Part shown: piece by piece, positions 36,978 to 44,598 of the stretch
How positions within the stretch are numbered: position 1 is the stretch's first letter
How the letters are laid out: each line of letters starts with the position of its first letter
NCBI GenBank assembly: GCA_023459055.1
Contig: JAEWVR010000041.1
Location: 12,513-76,512 of the forward strand
Source: Fibrobacterota bacterium
GTDB lineage: Bacteria; Fibrobacterota; Chitinivibrionia; Chitinivibrionales; Chitinispirillaceae
DNA: 64,000 bases
Direction: 5' to 3'
Translations under genes and position numbers: made by a program
The notes under the pieces: generated by a model
What the model was told of the DNA's origin: nothing
The model's database searches: none
Seen by the model: the letters and a program-made list of their open reading frames with translations, nothing else

Positions 36978-38336
36978 TTACTGCTTATTTATAAGAATTC
37001 TTCCCCAACATGATGGCAACTGGATCGATAACCGATTGTTTTCAATTCGATACTGCTCATTATTATTGAGAATGTCGGTAAATATAGCACCGTTTTCCCA
37101 CCTGACAGGAATCATTACATTGCAGGGTTCATTTTTTGCATTGACACAAATAATAGCAGCTTGTTTACCAGACTGCCTGAGAAAACAGTACTGTTCTGAT
37201 GCTGTCAACAATGTTGAGTAATCTCCTCTCCGCAAAATTTCAAGCTGCTTTCGTATGTTGATCAGTCTGCGAATTTCCTTGTATAATGGTGCGTTTGTTA
37301 TGGTTGCAAGTGATGATGCAATATCAATATGAGGACGCATCGGCTGATCATTTCCCCCCGTTTTCCGTCCCTCTATTGCCCACTCACTTCCATAATACAA
37401 CGATGGTATACCCGGCATGGTAAACAAAAGAATATAGAGTGGATAAAGATGTGCTTTATTAATCAATTTCGATGCCACTCTGTCAACATCATGGTTATCT
37501 GCAAAATTGTAAAGATTTAATCCTTTGTATATGCCATGTTCACCAAACTGACGATTCAATGAGTAAGCAATTTCAAAGTAGTTTTTATCATTATGACTCG
37601 ACCAGAGTCCTTTGTAACACTCATAATTGGTAACACTATCCAGACTATCGCTATTTGCCCATGCACGGTAATCGCCATGAATCACCTCCCCCATGAGCCA
37701 GAAATCACTTTTAACTGCTTTGCATTGTGCATGCATCGCTGTAAAAAATGACTTATCCATGACATCTGCTGCATCAAAACGCATTCCGTCAATATCAAAT
37801 TCACTGATCCAGTATCCGACCACATCAAAAATATATTGCCGTAGTTGCGGGTCATGAAGATTCAGCTTCACCAGACTGTAATGTCCATTCCATCCCTCAT
37901 ACCAGAACCGATCCCCATGACAACTTTGTCTGCTGAAATCAGTATGAAACCAGGATCTGTACCGTGAGTCCCAACCGACCTTCCGGAGATCATCAAATGC
38001 AAAGAAATCCCTTCCGACATGATTAAACACCGCATCAAGTACAACCCGAATTCCTGCAGTATGACACAAGCGCACAAATCTTTTGAGATCATCGTTAGTA
38101 CCAAGTCGACGATCCACATTGAAATAATCTCTGGTGTCGTAACCATGTGATGTTGATTCGAACAGTGGACCGATATAAAGTGCTGTTATTCCAAGTTCCT
38201 GAAGGTAAGGGATCCATTGGTCAAGATTTCTGAGTAGTGAGACTGGAGCCTGTGTAAAATCATTCTTTAGAGGAGCACTCAAAGCACCAAGGGGATACAT
38301 GTGATAAAATAGAGCATCATCATACCAGTGTGACAT
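36978..38336 (-). CDS. GH13 alpha-amylase-family enzyme (cytoplasmic)
   Basis: A 452-residue alpha-glucan-active enzyme with the full GH13 set: VVLDAVFNHVG (region I), the nucleophile D188 in DGMRFDAAD, acid/base E217 in WLMGEVIHG, and D283 in NFADNHDVDR. No signal peptide (MSHWYDDALFYHMYPLG), so it acts on internal maltodextrins or glycogen; the start resembles neopullulanase/cyclomaltodextrinase-like enzymes. Its ATG is preceded by AGGGTGGA and a palindromic site (38355-38366) that matches one in front of the neighbouring tetR, so induction by the TetR ligand is likely. Confidence 0.85.
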   Translation of the reverse strand: MSHWYDDALFYHMYPLGALSAPLKNDFTQAPVSLLRNLDQWIPYLQELGITALYIGPLFESTSHGYDTRDYFNVDRRLGTNDDLKRFVRLCHTAGIRVVLDAVFNHVGRDFFAFDDLRKVGWDSRYRSWFHTDFSRQSCHGDRFWYEGWNGHYSLVKLNLHDPQLRQYIFDVVGYWISEFDIDGMRFDAADVMDKSFFTAMHAQCKAVKSDFWLMGEVIHGDYRAWANSDSLDSVTNYECYKGLWSSHNDKNYFEIAYSLNRQFGEHGIYKGLNLYNFADNHDVDRVASKLINKAHLYPLYILLFTMPGIPSLYYGSEWAIEGRKTGGNDQPMRPHIDIASSLATITNAPLYKEIRRLINIRKQLEILRRGDYSTLLTASEQYCFLRQSGKQAAIICVNAKNEPCNVMIPVRWENGAIFTDILNNNEQYRIENNRLSIQLPSCWGRILINKQ

Positions 38337-38354
38337 AATCCACCCTTCTATACC

Positions 38355-38366
38355 TACCGTTCGGTA
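38355..38366. promoter_or_regulatory. TetR operator in front of GH13 gene
   Basis: TACCGTTCGGTA is a palindrome 19 bp upstream of the GH13 start. The extended TACCGTTCGGTATACT differs by one base from TACCGCTCGGTATACT in the tetR promoter. Confidence 0.7.
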
Positions 38367-38387
38367 TACTAATAATATAAAAAAAAC

Positions 38388-38954
38388 TTATGAAAAAATT
38401 CCATGCATGAACTGTTTTACTACCGCACGCACAATCAGATCATCCAGTTCAATCTCATTATTAAGCGCAAAAACACAGTAACTTTGTATCAAACCGACAA
38501 AACTCATTGCCAGAAGATTCTCCTTGCCACGCATATTTCCATGATCAGAAACAGCTTGAGAAAAAAGTTCTTTTATGAGATCAGAAATACGGCTGGTGTA
38601 CTTTTTTTGAGTAGTATGGATATCACTTTCAACCGGTGCAAATGATGATCCCAGTGAGAATCTGGTAAATACCGGCTGCTCCTTTTGAAGCATAAAGAAA
38701 GTTTGTGTAAGTGATTCCAGATTTATGATAATGTCATTGTGATATTCTGCTGCACTTTTGATTTTTTGAATGAATGGAGGATAAAAAAAATCAAAAATTG
38801 CCTCCATTAGACCCATTTTGCTCCCAAAGTAGTGATACAACGTGGGTTTAGTAATCGAACATTCGTTACAGATCTCCTGCACACCAACAGCGTCATAGCC
38901 CCGAAGTGAAAACAGGTGTAACGATTTCTCCAGAATATTCTTTTTATTATCCAT
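38388..38954 (-). CDS. TetR-family transcriptional repressor
   Basis: A 188-residue regulator with the TetR N-terminal helix-turn-helix (ILEKSLHLFSLRGYDAVGVQEICNE...TKPTLYHYFGSKMGLMEAIF in pieces; about residues 6-52) and a helical ligand domain. The longer frame from 38993 would read through its own operator, so I start at the ATG at 38954, nine bases after that palindrome. It lies upstream of the GH13 gene on the same strand, 51 bp apart, each with its own operator copy. Ligand unknown; a sugar is a guess from context. Confidence 0.83.
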   Translation of the reverse strand: MDNKKNILEKSLHLFSLRGYDAVGVQEICNECSITKPTLYHYFGSKMGLMEAIFDFFYPPFIQKIKSAAEYHNDIIINLESLTQTFFMLQKEQPVFTRFSLGSSFAPVESDIHTTQKKYTSRISDLIKELFSQAVSDHGNMRGKENLLAMSFVGLIQSYCVFALNNEIELDDLIVRAVVKQFMHGIFS

Positions 38955-38962
38955 ACTTCTAA

Positions 38963-38978
38963 TATACCGCTCGGTATA
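38963..38978. promoter_or_regulatory. TetR autoregulatory operator
   Basis: A perfect 16-bp palindrome, TATACCGCTCGGTATA, directly upstream of the tetR start; its core recurs in front of the GH13 gene. Confidence 0.72.
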
Positions 38979-39235
38979 CTGGAAAACAACCACTTTTTAT
39001 ATTTCATAAAAACTGATGGCCTAATATGCCTTCGTTATGATATAAGTGAAAGTTTAGGTAACAATGGCAGAAGGGCATTTCAATCAGCTGGATATTCCAA
39101 TCTTGTTACTTGCTGGATCATTAGCATCTTATAGTACGATCTCTACCAATGCAACAGATCATAACCCTATACACAGGCATAGATTTTTGTGGTAACAACT
39201 TCGTAACTTTTTTTTAAAAAATTTCGTTTGAGGTA

Positions 39236-39264
39236 TTGACATACATATTTCAATGAAGTATCTT
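39236..39264 (+). promoter_or_regulatory. sigma-70 type promoter of the small RNA copy 2
   Basis: Consensus -35 TTGACA (39236-39241), a 17-bp spacer, then TATCTT (39259-39264). The -10 box lies inside the duplicated element while the -35 lies outside it. The spacer 38979-39235 holds no recognisable gene. Confidence 0.65.
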
Positions 39265-39270
39265 ACTTGT

Positions 39271-39362
39271 ACCTACATAATAATCCTCATTGCAAGGTCC
39301 TCTTGCAGACAATTTGGGTGAAGCGGAAGGCGTCAGGTAGTAATACCTGGCGCTTATTTTTT
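39271..39362 (+). ncRNA. candidate small RNA, copy 2 of the duplicated element
   Basis: Second copy of the element at 15179-15284 (this copy 39257-39362). A consensus promoter stands just upstream. The hairpin TGCAAG-GTCCT-CTTGCA is unchanged; the terminator stem (39328-39339 and 39344-39355) keeps all 12 pairs and its loop reads GTAA, another GNRA form, followed by ATTTTTT. It lies about 210 bp before the hipBST start, separated by that operon's operator-like palindrome, so acting as a leader of hipB is less likely than independent expression. Confidence 0.6.
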
Positions 39363-39417
39363 AGTACAATTACAGATTTAATTTATCTACCTATTTTCAA
39401 GTATTTCAACTCCAATC

Positions 39418-39437
39418 TAGTGCATTATAATGCACTA
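39418..39437. promoter_or_regulatory. putative HipB operator palindrome
   Basis: TAGTGCATTATAATGCACTA is a perfect 20-bp palindrome. The half-site TGCACT recurs at 39492-39497 and 39553-39558, so HipB probably binds several sites before its own gene. Confidence 0.6.
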
Positions 39438-39574
39438 TTCTATCTCTAATATTCTAAAAAGAAGACAATTCATCAAAAATGTGTACTTAAATGCACTTTT
39501 TACGTGTATTAGCACTAAAAAGATCATATATTTACAATAATGGGCAATATATTGCACTTTTTTATGGAGTTATA

Positions 39575-39787
39575 ATGACTGTCGAGCAGATCTTACAAAC
39601 AATTCGTCCAAGACGGCAGTTGCTTAAAATAACCCAGACAGATCTTGCTGAACTTTCCGGTGTATCTCTGCGTACAATCAAGGCACTTGAAGAGGGAAAA
39701 GGAAACCCTACCATTGAACTATTGTTAAAAGTGCTAAACGTGCTCGGACTTACTCTTACTACTGCAGAGAGAGTACATAATGAATAA
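39575..39787 (+). CDS. hipB: HipB-type antitoxin (XRE family)
   Basis: A 70-residue helix-turn-helix protein (ITQTDLAELSGVSLRTIKAL at 18-37) typical of HipB. It represses its operon and takes part in restraining the HipT kinase. The ATG at 39575 follows GGAG; the longer frame from 39491 would cover operator-like sites. The stop overlaps the start of hipS by 8 bp. Order hipB-hipS-hipT with a separate small second gene is that of tripartite HipBST systems such as that of E. coli O127. Confidence 0.82.
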   Translation: MTVEQILQTIRPRRQLLKITQTDLAELSGVSLRTIKALEEGKGNPTIELLLKVLNVLGLTLTTAERVHNE

Positions 39788-40103
39788 TAAAGGTCTTGTC
39801 TATTATAACAATGTACTTGCAGGAACAATTGAGTACCGTGATAAAGAATACATATTTACTTATGATCTGTCCTATTTCAGCAATCAATCAATGCCATCAA
39901 TAGCGATCTCTCTTCCCAAAAAAAAAGCAGAATACCGATCTCCTGTTCTGTTTCCTTTTTTTTATGGACTATTGGCTGAAGGAAATGAAAAAGCATTGCA
40001 ATGTTCAGCACTTAAAATTGATGACAATGATCATTTCACCCGCCTTCTTAAGACTGCAGCAGCTAACACTATTGGTGCAGTGACAGTTCGTGAGGTTATA
40101 TGA
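39780..40103 (+). CDS. hipS: HipS-type small protein (HipA N-subdomain 1)
   Basis: A 107-residue protein equal to the N-terminal subdomain of HipA: KGLVYYNNVLAGTIEYRDKEYIFTY at the start, SMPSIAISLPKKKAEYRS, LFPFFYGLLAEGNEKALQ, and a closing NTIGAVTVRE. In HipBST systems this subdomain is a separate protein and acts as the actual antitoxin. It overlaps hipB by 8 bp and hipT by 4 bp, so the three proteins are made in fixed ratio. Confidence 0.82.
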   Translation: MNNKGLVYYNNVLAGTIEYRDKEYIFTYDLSYFSNQSMPSIAISLPKKKAEYRSPVLFPFFYGLLAEGNEKALQCSALKIDDNDHFTRLLKTAAANTIGAVTVREVI

Positions 40104-41119
40104 ATATTGAAAACTGCCCATCATGTTTAAAAAAAGGACATACTGAATTCTGCCTGCAGTGCAGGAGGCATCTATTCAACGGAAAACGTGTAAGCCCGAT
40201 CCTGCCATTTTCACGGCCTGATTATGATCAAAGAAAAATTGAACAGATCAGCCGCCTTTCAATATCAGGGATTCAATCAAAGCATCTGGTAAAATTGACA
40301 AAAACAGAACTGCAGCTTACAGAGGATAATGGGGAATTCATTATTAAACCTGTAATGACTGGTGGCTTTGTTAATATGGCGATCATGCCTGCAAATGAAC
40401 ATTTCACCATACAGCTTGCACGCCAGATTTTCAAAATCAATACCACTGAATGTGCTCTTGTATTATTCAGGGGTGATATGGCACCGGCATATTTGACAAA
40501 ACGGTTTGATGTTACAACTGACGGGCTTAGAATACAACAGGAAGACTTTGCTCAGATAGCAGAAATATCCGAGGAAACTCATGGGAACAATTACAAATAC
40601 AATTTCAGTTACGAAAAAATTGCATCTCTCATGCGTCAACATGTCAGTACCTACTCGGTGGAAATAGAAAAATTCTACAAAATAATCCTGTTTAACTTTC
40701 TTGTAAATAATGGTGATGCACATCTGAAAAATTTTTCTCTTTTTCGTGATCCAGTCCTGAATTCTTTTGTATTGACACCTGCATACGATCTGCTTAATAC
40801 CAGACTGCATCTGCCAAATGAATCTGAAATGGCTCTTGATCTGTTTGATGCCGATTTTGAAACCGAAAGCTATCAAGTCAATGGTTTTTACAGTCGTGAT
40901 GATTTTGAAGAATTTGGAATTCGTATTGGAATACCAGTACAAAGAGTTCATAGAATTATTGATGATTTTACAAGTCGCAGCAAAATGGTAAACGACCTAT
41001 TATCCCGATCATTTCTTGATAACAAATGCAAAATTGCCTATTCAGAAATGATTGACAAAAGAGTCGGTGCTCTTCAGTATTCATATAAAAACAGTGAGCA
41101 TTTTAAAAAACACGGATGA
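40100..41119 (+). CDS. hipT: HipT-type serine/threonine kinase toxin
   Basis: A 339-residue HipA-fold kinase lacking the N-subdomain. It starts with a possible zinc site (C6, C9, C18, C21), then the Gly-rich/autophosphorylation loop LSISGIQSKHLV with S54 and S56 spaced as in the SIS motif of E. coli HipT. Catalytic residues: D206, K210 and N211 in NNGDAHLKNFSL, metal-binding D230 in TPAYDLLNTR. HipA/HipT toxins phosphorylate aminoacyl-tRNA synthetases; the target here is unknown. All catalytic residues are present, so the toxin looks intact. Confidence 0.85.
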   Translation: MNIENCPSCLKKGHTEFCLQCRRHLFNGKRVSPILPFSRPDYDQRKIEQISRLSISGIQSKHLVKLTKTELQLTEDNGEFIIKPVMTGGFVNMAIMPANEHFTIQLARQIFKINTTECALVLFRGDMAPAYLTKRFDVTTDGLRIQQEDFAQIAEISEETHGNNYKYNFSYEKIASLMRQHVSTYSVEIEKFYKIILFNFLVNNGDAHLKNFSLFRDPVLNSFVLTPAYDLLNTRLHLPNESEMALDLFDADFETESYQVNGFYSRDDFEEFGIRIGIPVQRVHRIIDDFTSRSKMVNDLLSRSFLDNKCKIAYSEMIDKRVGALQYSYKNSEHFKKHG

Positions 41120-41125
41120 TGTAAT

Positions 41126-41308
41126 TTACAAATGTGCTATTGTAACCTGCTGTATGATTGCTTCTATTATCATTACTGCAAAATCAGCAGGATCATTGAT
41201 ATTCTCATCGATTTCGTTTGCAACCTGCGAAAACAAACTATACAGATTTCCAATCCGGAAATCTGTCAGTAAATAGTCCAGCCAAGGGTAAAGAATCTCG
41301 TTCTCTTT
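41126..41308 (-). pseudogene. in-frame open extension after the UGA of the TPR-like gene
   Basis: After the UGA at 41309-41311 the same frame stays open for 60 more codons to a TAA at 41126-41128. The translation (LYPWLDYLLTDFRIGNLYS..., VANEIDENINDPADFAVMII) looks like real protein, and the first ATG/GTG/TTG in it lies deep inside. So this is either the 3' part of the same gene cut off by a nonsense change, a readthrough product, or a small gene with a rare start. It ends just past the convergent hipT stop. Confidence 0.4.
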
Positions 41309-42196
41309 TCACTCCTGCCAGCAATTTCCGGCATCAATTTCAGCAAGCAGCGATCGAATGTCTTGATTATCTTTAGGATTCAACCAAAGCATTTTTTCAA
41401 AAATCAGCCGGGCAGCTTCATTGTTACCCATACGCCAGAGCGATAATCCATATCCGTATAAGCATCGCAGATACGGCCGGTTACTAATATGATCCCATGG
41501 CAACAAACCGTTAAAATCCCCATCAATACTTAATTCTGCTATTTTCACACCGACCTCATAGCGAATTAATGTTTCATAAGGTAGCTTACCATTAGTATGA
41601 TTGAAATCCCAGTTTCCTAAATGTACATGCGCATCAATACACCTTAGATCTTCAGCAAGAAGATCTTTCAGTATTTTAAATCCTGCCTCGTTGTCACCAT
41701 CCTGAAAGGCATCAACTGATTTACTTATTGGATCATCTTCCAAGCTATCAGGATCATAAAACGGAAGAACCTGTTCCATTTCGTACATTTTTCGGGGACC
41801 ATAGGCTATTATCGGCAGGTAGTATTTTTTGTAAGGATCATTGTCATCCAACAGCTCCGTCTCGTCCGGTTGAAACATGCCCACCTCTTTAATTCCCAAT
41901 GGAGTTAGATCAAGTGCTTCAATATCAAGACGACGATCTATGGTTTCTCCACTCATGTAAACCGTATTCTTGAACTGCCATATTTTTGATGGGATAACGG
42001 TAATTACTTCACCTTCAACATCCCGGTTAACGGTTCTATAGGTAACTGGAAGCTGAGAAGAGATTAGTTTACACCGAATTCCGGTTTGCTTGACAACTAA
42101 GACTGCCAGATCAACAGGTTCATCAATTTGAATGTTAATCTGATCAATAAGTCGTTCACCTGCTGGGTATTTTGGATTTTTGTTTATTTGAGGCAT
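41309..42196 (-). CDS. TPR-like protein of unknown function, possibly interrupted
   Basis: A 295-residue soluble protein. The first 150 residues are beta-rich with no family I recognise; the C-terminal half carries TPR-like helices (VDAFQDGDNEAGFKILKDLL, CLYGYGLSLWRMGNNEAARLIFEKMLWLNPKD). I use the ATG at 42196, which follows CTGGAG at 8 nt; the longest frame begins with a TTG at 42274. The reading frame continues open for 60 codons beyond its UGA, so the native protein may have been longer. It is convergent with hipT and lies beside the GH45 gene; no function can be assigned. Confidence 0.6.
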   Translation of the reverse strand: MPQINKNPKYPAGERLIDQINIQIDEPVDLAVLVVKQTGIRCKLISSQLPVTYRTVNRDVEGEVITVIPSKIWQFKNTVYMSGETIDRRLDIEALDLTPLGIKEVGMFQPDETELLDDNDPYKKYYLPIIAYGPRKMYEMEQVLPFYDPDSLEDDPISKSVDAFQDGDNEAGFKILKDLLAEDLRCIDAHVHLGNWDFNHTNGKLPYETLIRYEVGVKIAELSIDGDFNGLLPWDHISNRPYLRCLYGYGLSLWRMGNNEAARLIFEKMLWLNPKDNQDIRSLLAEIDAGNCWQE

Positions 42197-42490
42197 AACA
42201 GCATTCTCCAGTAGTAGTATCAATTCCAACATTGCCGCCACAAAGATAGTTATTTTCCCTGGCATAAAACCCAATTGATTTATTTACCAGTTTCCACCCA
42301 CTACCAAAAACATTAGTACACTTTTTCCACAACCATAAGATTACTACAATTAAAAAGATGGGTGCGCATTAAGCACACATTGCCAGCTGTAGCTACCGGT
42401 AGACTAAACATTAAGATATTATGACTACTGGCAGCAGCTGCCTGGTCAATCATAATATCAACAACAAACCGTGTTTTGAGAACAGGTCGA

Positions 42491-44233
42491 CTACTTTTCC
42501 GGTTGTGTCAATGGAACTCCGGCGCGGTCACAGGAATAGAAGACTCTGTAGTCCGGGTCGGCGGGGAGGCCCTTTTTTTCTACCCAGTCGGCTGCAGCGC
42601 AGGATGGGCGGCAGCAGTCCTCCATGGTAGTGGTCTCGTACATTTTGCCGTTGGAGCCCTTCTTCCAAAAGGAAGCGTCTTTTGCAGCCTGCTCAGCGGT
42701 GATGAGTCCGTCTACCTTTGGCAGCCCCTGATCCAGTAGCTTGAGACCGGTAACCCGGGTGATGGCTTCAGGGCATTCCACGCGACGCACATAGACAGAC
42801 CAGTTGGCATGGTGCAGTGATTTAGCCTGATTGGCTTCAATACAGGATTTTCTCGCATATTCGGTAATCTTCGGATCGGCATGAGTAATCTTGTTGCAGG
42901 TTGCCGTTACTTTATCCTGACACTTTTCTGACGCGAGGCTCGAATCGGTGACCCATTGATACTGGTTTTTGCATTCGCTCCAATGGGAAATCGGTTTTAC
43001 GCCACCGGAATGGCCTCCCTCCGCAGGATAGGATTCGTAGAGGTATTGCCCGGAGGTGGATGTCGCCCCGAGCCCTGGACCGCAGCCATTGTGAGCACCG
43101 AAACCGCCACCACCCATGTAAATGTCGAATGTGTTCCTCGTAGCCGCAGTGTTGAAACTCTGAGCAATAATCGGTTTGGGAATGGGTACCGCTGATGCCG
43201 GATTGCTGACATTGTCAGGATTCAATTGAACCTGCCGCTCGTTATCCGGACTCGGCCAGGCGTAGATCATCTGGTAGCACTCGCCGCAGGTACTTACCTC
43301 GTCGCCGTCGATGAACCCGAAGTCCGCGTCGTGGCCTACAACGGCGTAGAGATACTCTTCGTTGCCGTCATCAATCGCGGCTTGAAGCATCTCCGGGCTG
43401 TGGAGCATGAATCTCGGACAGATAAACGTGACGGCAGCACCGGGCTTCGACGTTTGGCTCTCGCTGCATGCGTTGATGGTTGAGCATACGCCACCACATG
43501 CTGAGTTAGGATCACCAGGGATACAATCCTTGACATAATCCCAGGCGTTGCAATAGCTCGGTGGCGGCAGACGATAAGAGACCCCGGCTTTTTTCAGAAC
43601 GATATCATGTGGTCCGGATGTATAGGATTCGATGGTTATAACAGTAGTTTGATAACCACTTTTAGTGACTTTGATGGTATCGATCACAGCACTCATCTTG
43701 GCAAGGTTCCGTGAAGTTTTACTATCCCCTTTAGAGACTGAACCTGTATAACCAGCGACACCTGCCATGACCGGCAATTTAAAATATGCCACAGTACCAC
43801 CGATATCAGCCTTTATCAATACTATCTTCTGCGACAAAGACGGTCTTACCGGGTTTATAGTATGATTCCCGGACGGGAGCTTTTTATCAGTCACATATTC
43901 AATGAAGGTTCCGTCAAGCTGATACAGACTGACCTTCACATGAAGATTTGGTTCATGAATAGTAATAGCCAACAGACCGTTTTGAAGAGCAGCCGAAAAA
44001 GAACCATTTTGAACCCGCTGTAATCTTACGGACGATGACAGTTCAAATTGCCAGTTACCCGAGGCATCCGTAGTCGTTGATTTACCGGCTTTGACCAGTT
44101 GTACAGTCGCACCCTCAACACTTGCCCCGGCTCCATCTTTAACCGTACCTGAAAGTGTCTGAGATGAAACTGACAGGTTGAACAGGAAAACAATAATTAA
44201 GAAAAGACAATTAAAACGTAACTTAATTTGCAT
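42491..44233 (-). CDS. secreted GH45-type cellulase, domain order permuted
   Basis: A 580-residue secreted protein. Signal peptide to about 24 (VSSQ), a carboxypeptidase-regulatory-like domain (26-65), a sorting-like module normally found at C-termini (LHVKVSLYQLDGTFIEYV, about 97-155), linker, then GH45 blocks: CGECYQMIY (316-324), FDIYMGGGGFGAHNGCGPG (369-387), VRRVECPEAITRVTG (483-496), and last DCCRPSC with D539. In classical GH45 the DCCxPSC segment is N-terminal and carries the base, while Asp in FDGC is the acid; here it aligns with N382. GAGGT precedes the ATG. Rows counted in 43021-43380 are 55-63% G+C against 43-47% in 43741-43920. Confidence 0.78.
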   Translation of the reverse strand: MQIKLRFNCLFLIIVFLFNLSVSSQTLSGTVKDGAGASVEGATVQLVKAGKSTTTDASGNWQFELSSSVRLQRVQNGSFSAALQNGLLAITIHEPNLHVKVSLYQLDGTFIEYVTDKKLPSGNHTINPVRPSLSQKIVLIKADIGGTVAYFKLPVMAGVAGYTGSVSKGDSKTSRNLAKMSAVIDTIKVTKSGYQTTVITIESYTSGPHDIVLKKAGVSYRLPPPSYCNAWDYVKDCIPGDPNSACGGVCSTINACSESQTSKPGAAVTFICPRFMLHSPEMLQAAIDDGNEEYLYAVVGHDADFGFIDGDEVSTCGECYQMIYAWPSPDNERQVQLNPDNVSNPASAVPIPKPIIAQSFNTAATRNTFDIYMGGGGFGAHNGCGPGLGATSTSGQYLYESYPAEGGHSGGVKPISHWSECKNQYQWVTDSSLASEKCQDKVTATCNKITHADPKITEYARKSCIEANQAKSLHHANWSVYVRRVECPEAITRVTGLKLLDQGLPKVDGLITAEQAAKDASFWKKGSNGKMYETTTMEDCCRPSCAAADWVEKKGLPADPDYRVFYSCDRAGVPLTQPEK

Positions 44234-44382
44234 TTGGTACCTCAATGATAGTGTAACAGCCGAAGCCTATCTTATATTAAATAGCCACATCCACGTCTTA
44301 AAACTAAATAATAACCTAATTATAACCAAATAATAACTGGACTATACATAAATATAGCCAAATTATTGCCAAATAGTAACAG

Positions 44383-44598
44383 TTATTGGATAAACGATTT
44401 TAAAACTTCAGGAGTTTTATCATCTGCAGACACACTATAAATTGTCTCTGGTGAATTCAAGTAAGTAAAGCTATCGAGTACTAATTTACCCCTTCTAGTT
44501 TTTTGTCCTTTATGAAATAGTCGATAACACATGGCATCAGCAGAGGTTGGTTCCCCAGAAAAATAATAAGATTTTAGGTTTTTAATTATCCAGTTCAT
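44383..44598 (-). CDS. small hypothetical protein (doubtful)
   Basis: A 71-residue ORF whose ATG overlaps the stop of the preceding HTH fragment (ATGA). The sequence (YYFSGEPTSADAMCYRLFHKG) resembles no family I know. The overlap hints at a real gene or at the frameshifted tail of a decayed one. Confidence 0.3.
   Translation of the reverse strand: MNWIIKNLKSYYFSGEPTSADAMCYRLFHKGQKTRRGKLVLDSFTYLNSPETIYSVSADDKTPEVLKSFIQ

Noticed and set aside
39780..41119. A frameshifted ordinary hipA gene
   Set aside because: HipS and HipT are each intact with their own starts and stops in the 4-bp overlap design, and the kinase has the SIS motif of true HipT, so a natural three-gene system fits better.
42956..43536. 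Several ORFs overlapping the GH45 gene on either strand
   Set aside because: These are shadows in GC-rich coding DNA where stop codons are rare; the GH45 frame has clear family motifs.
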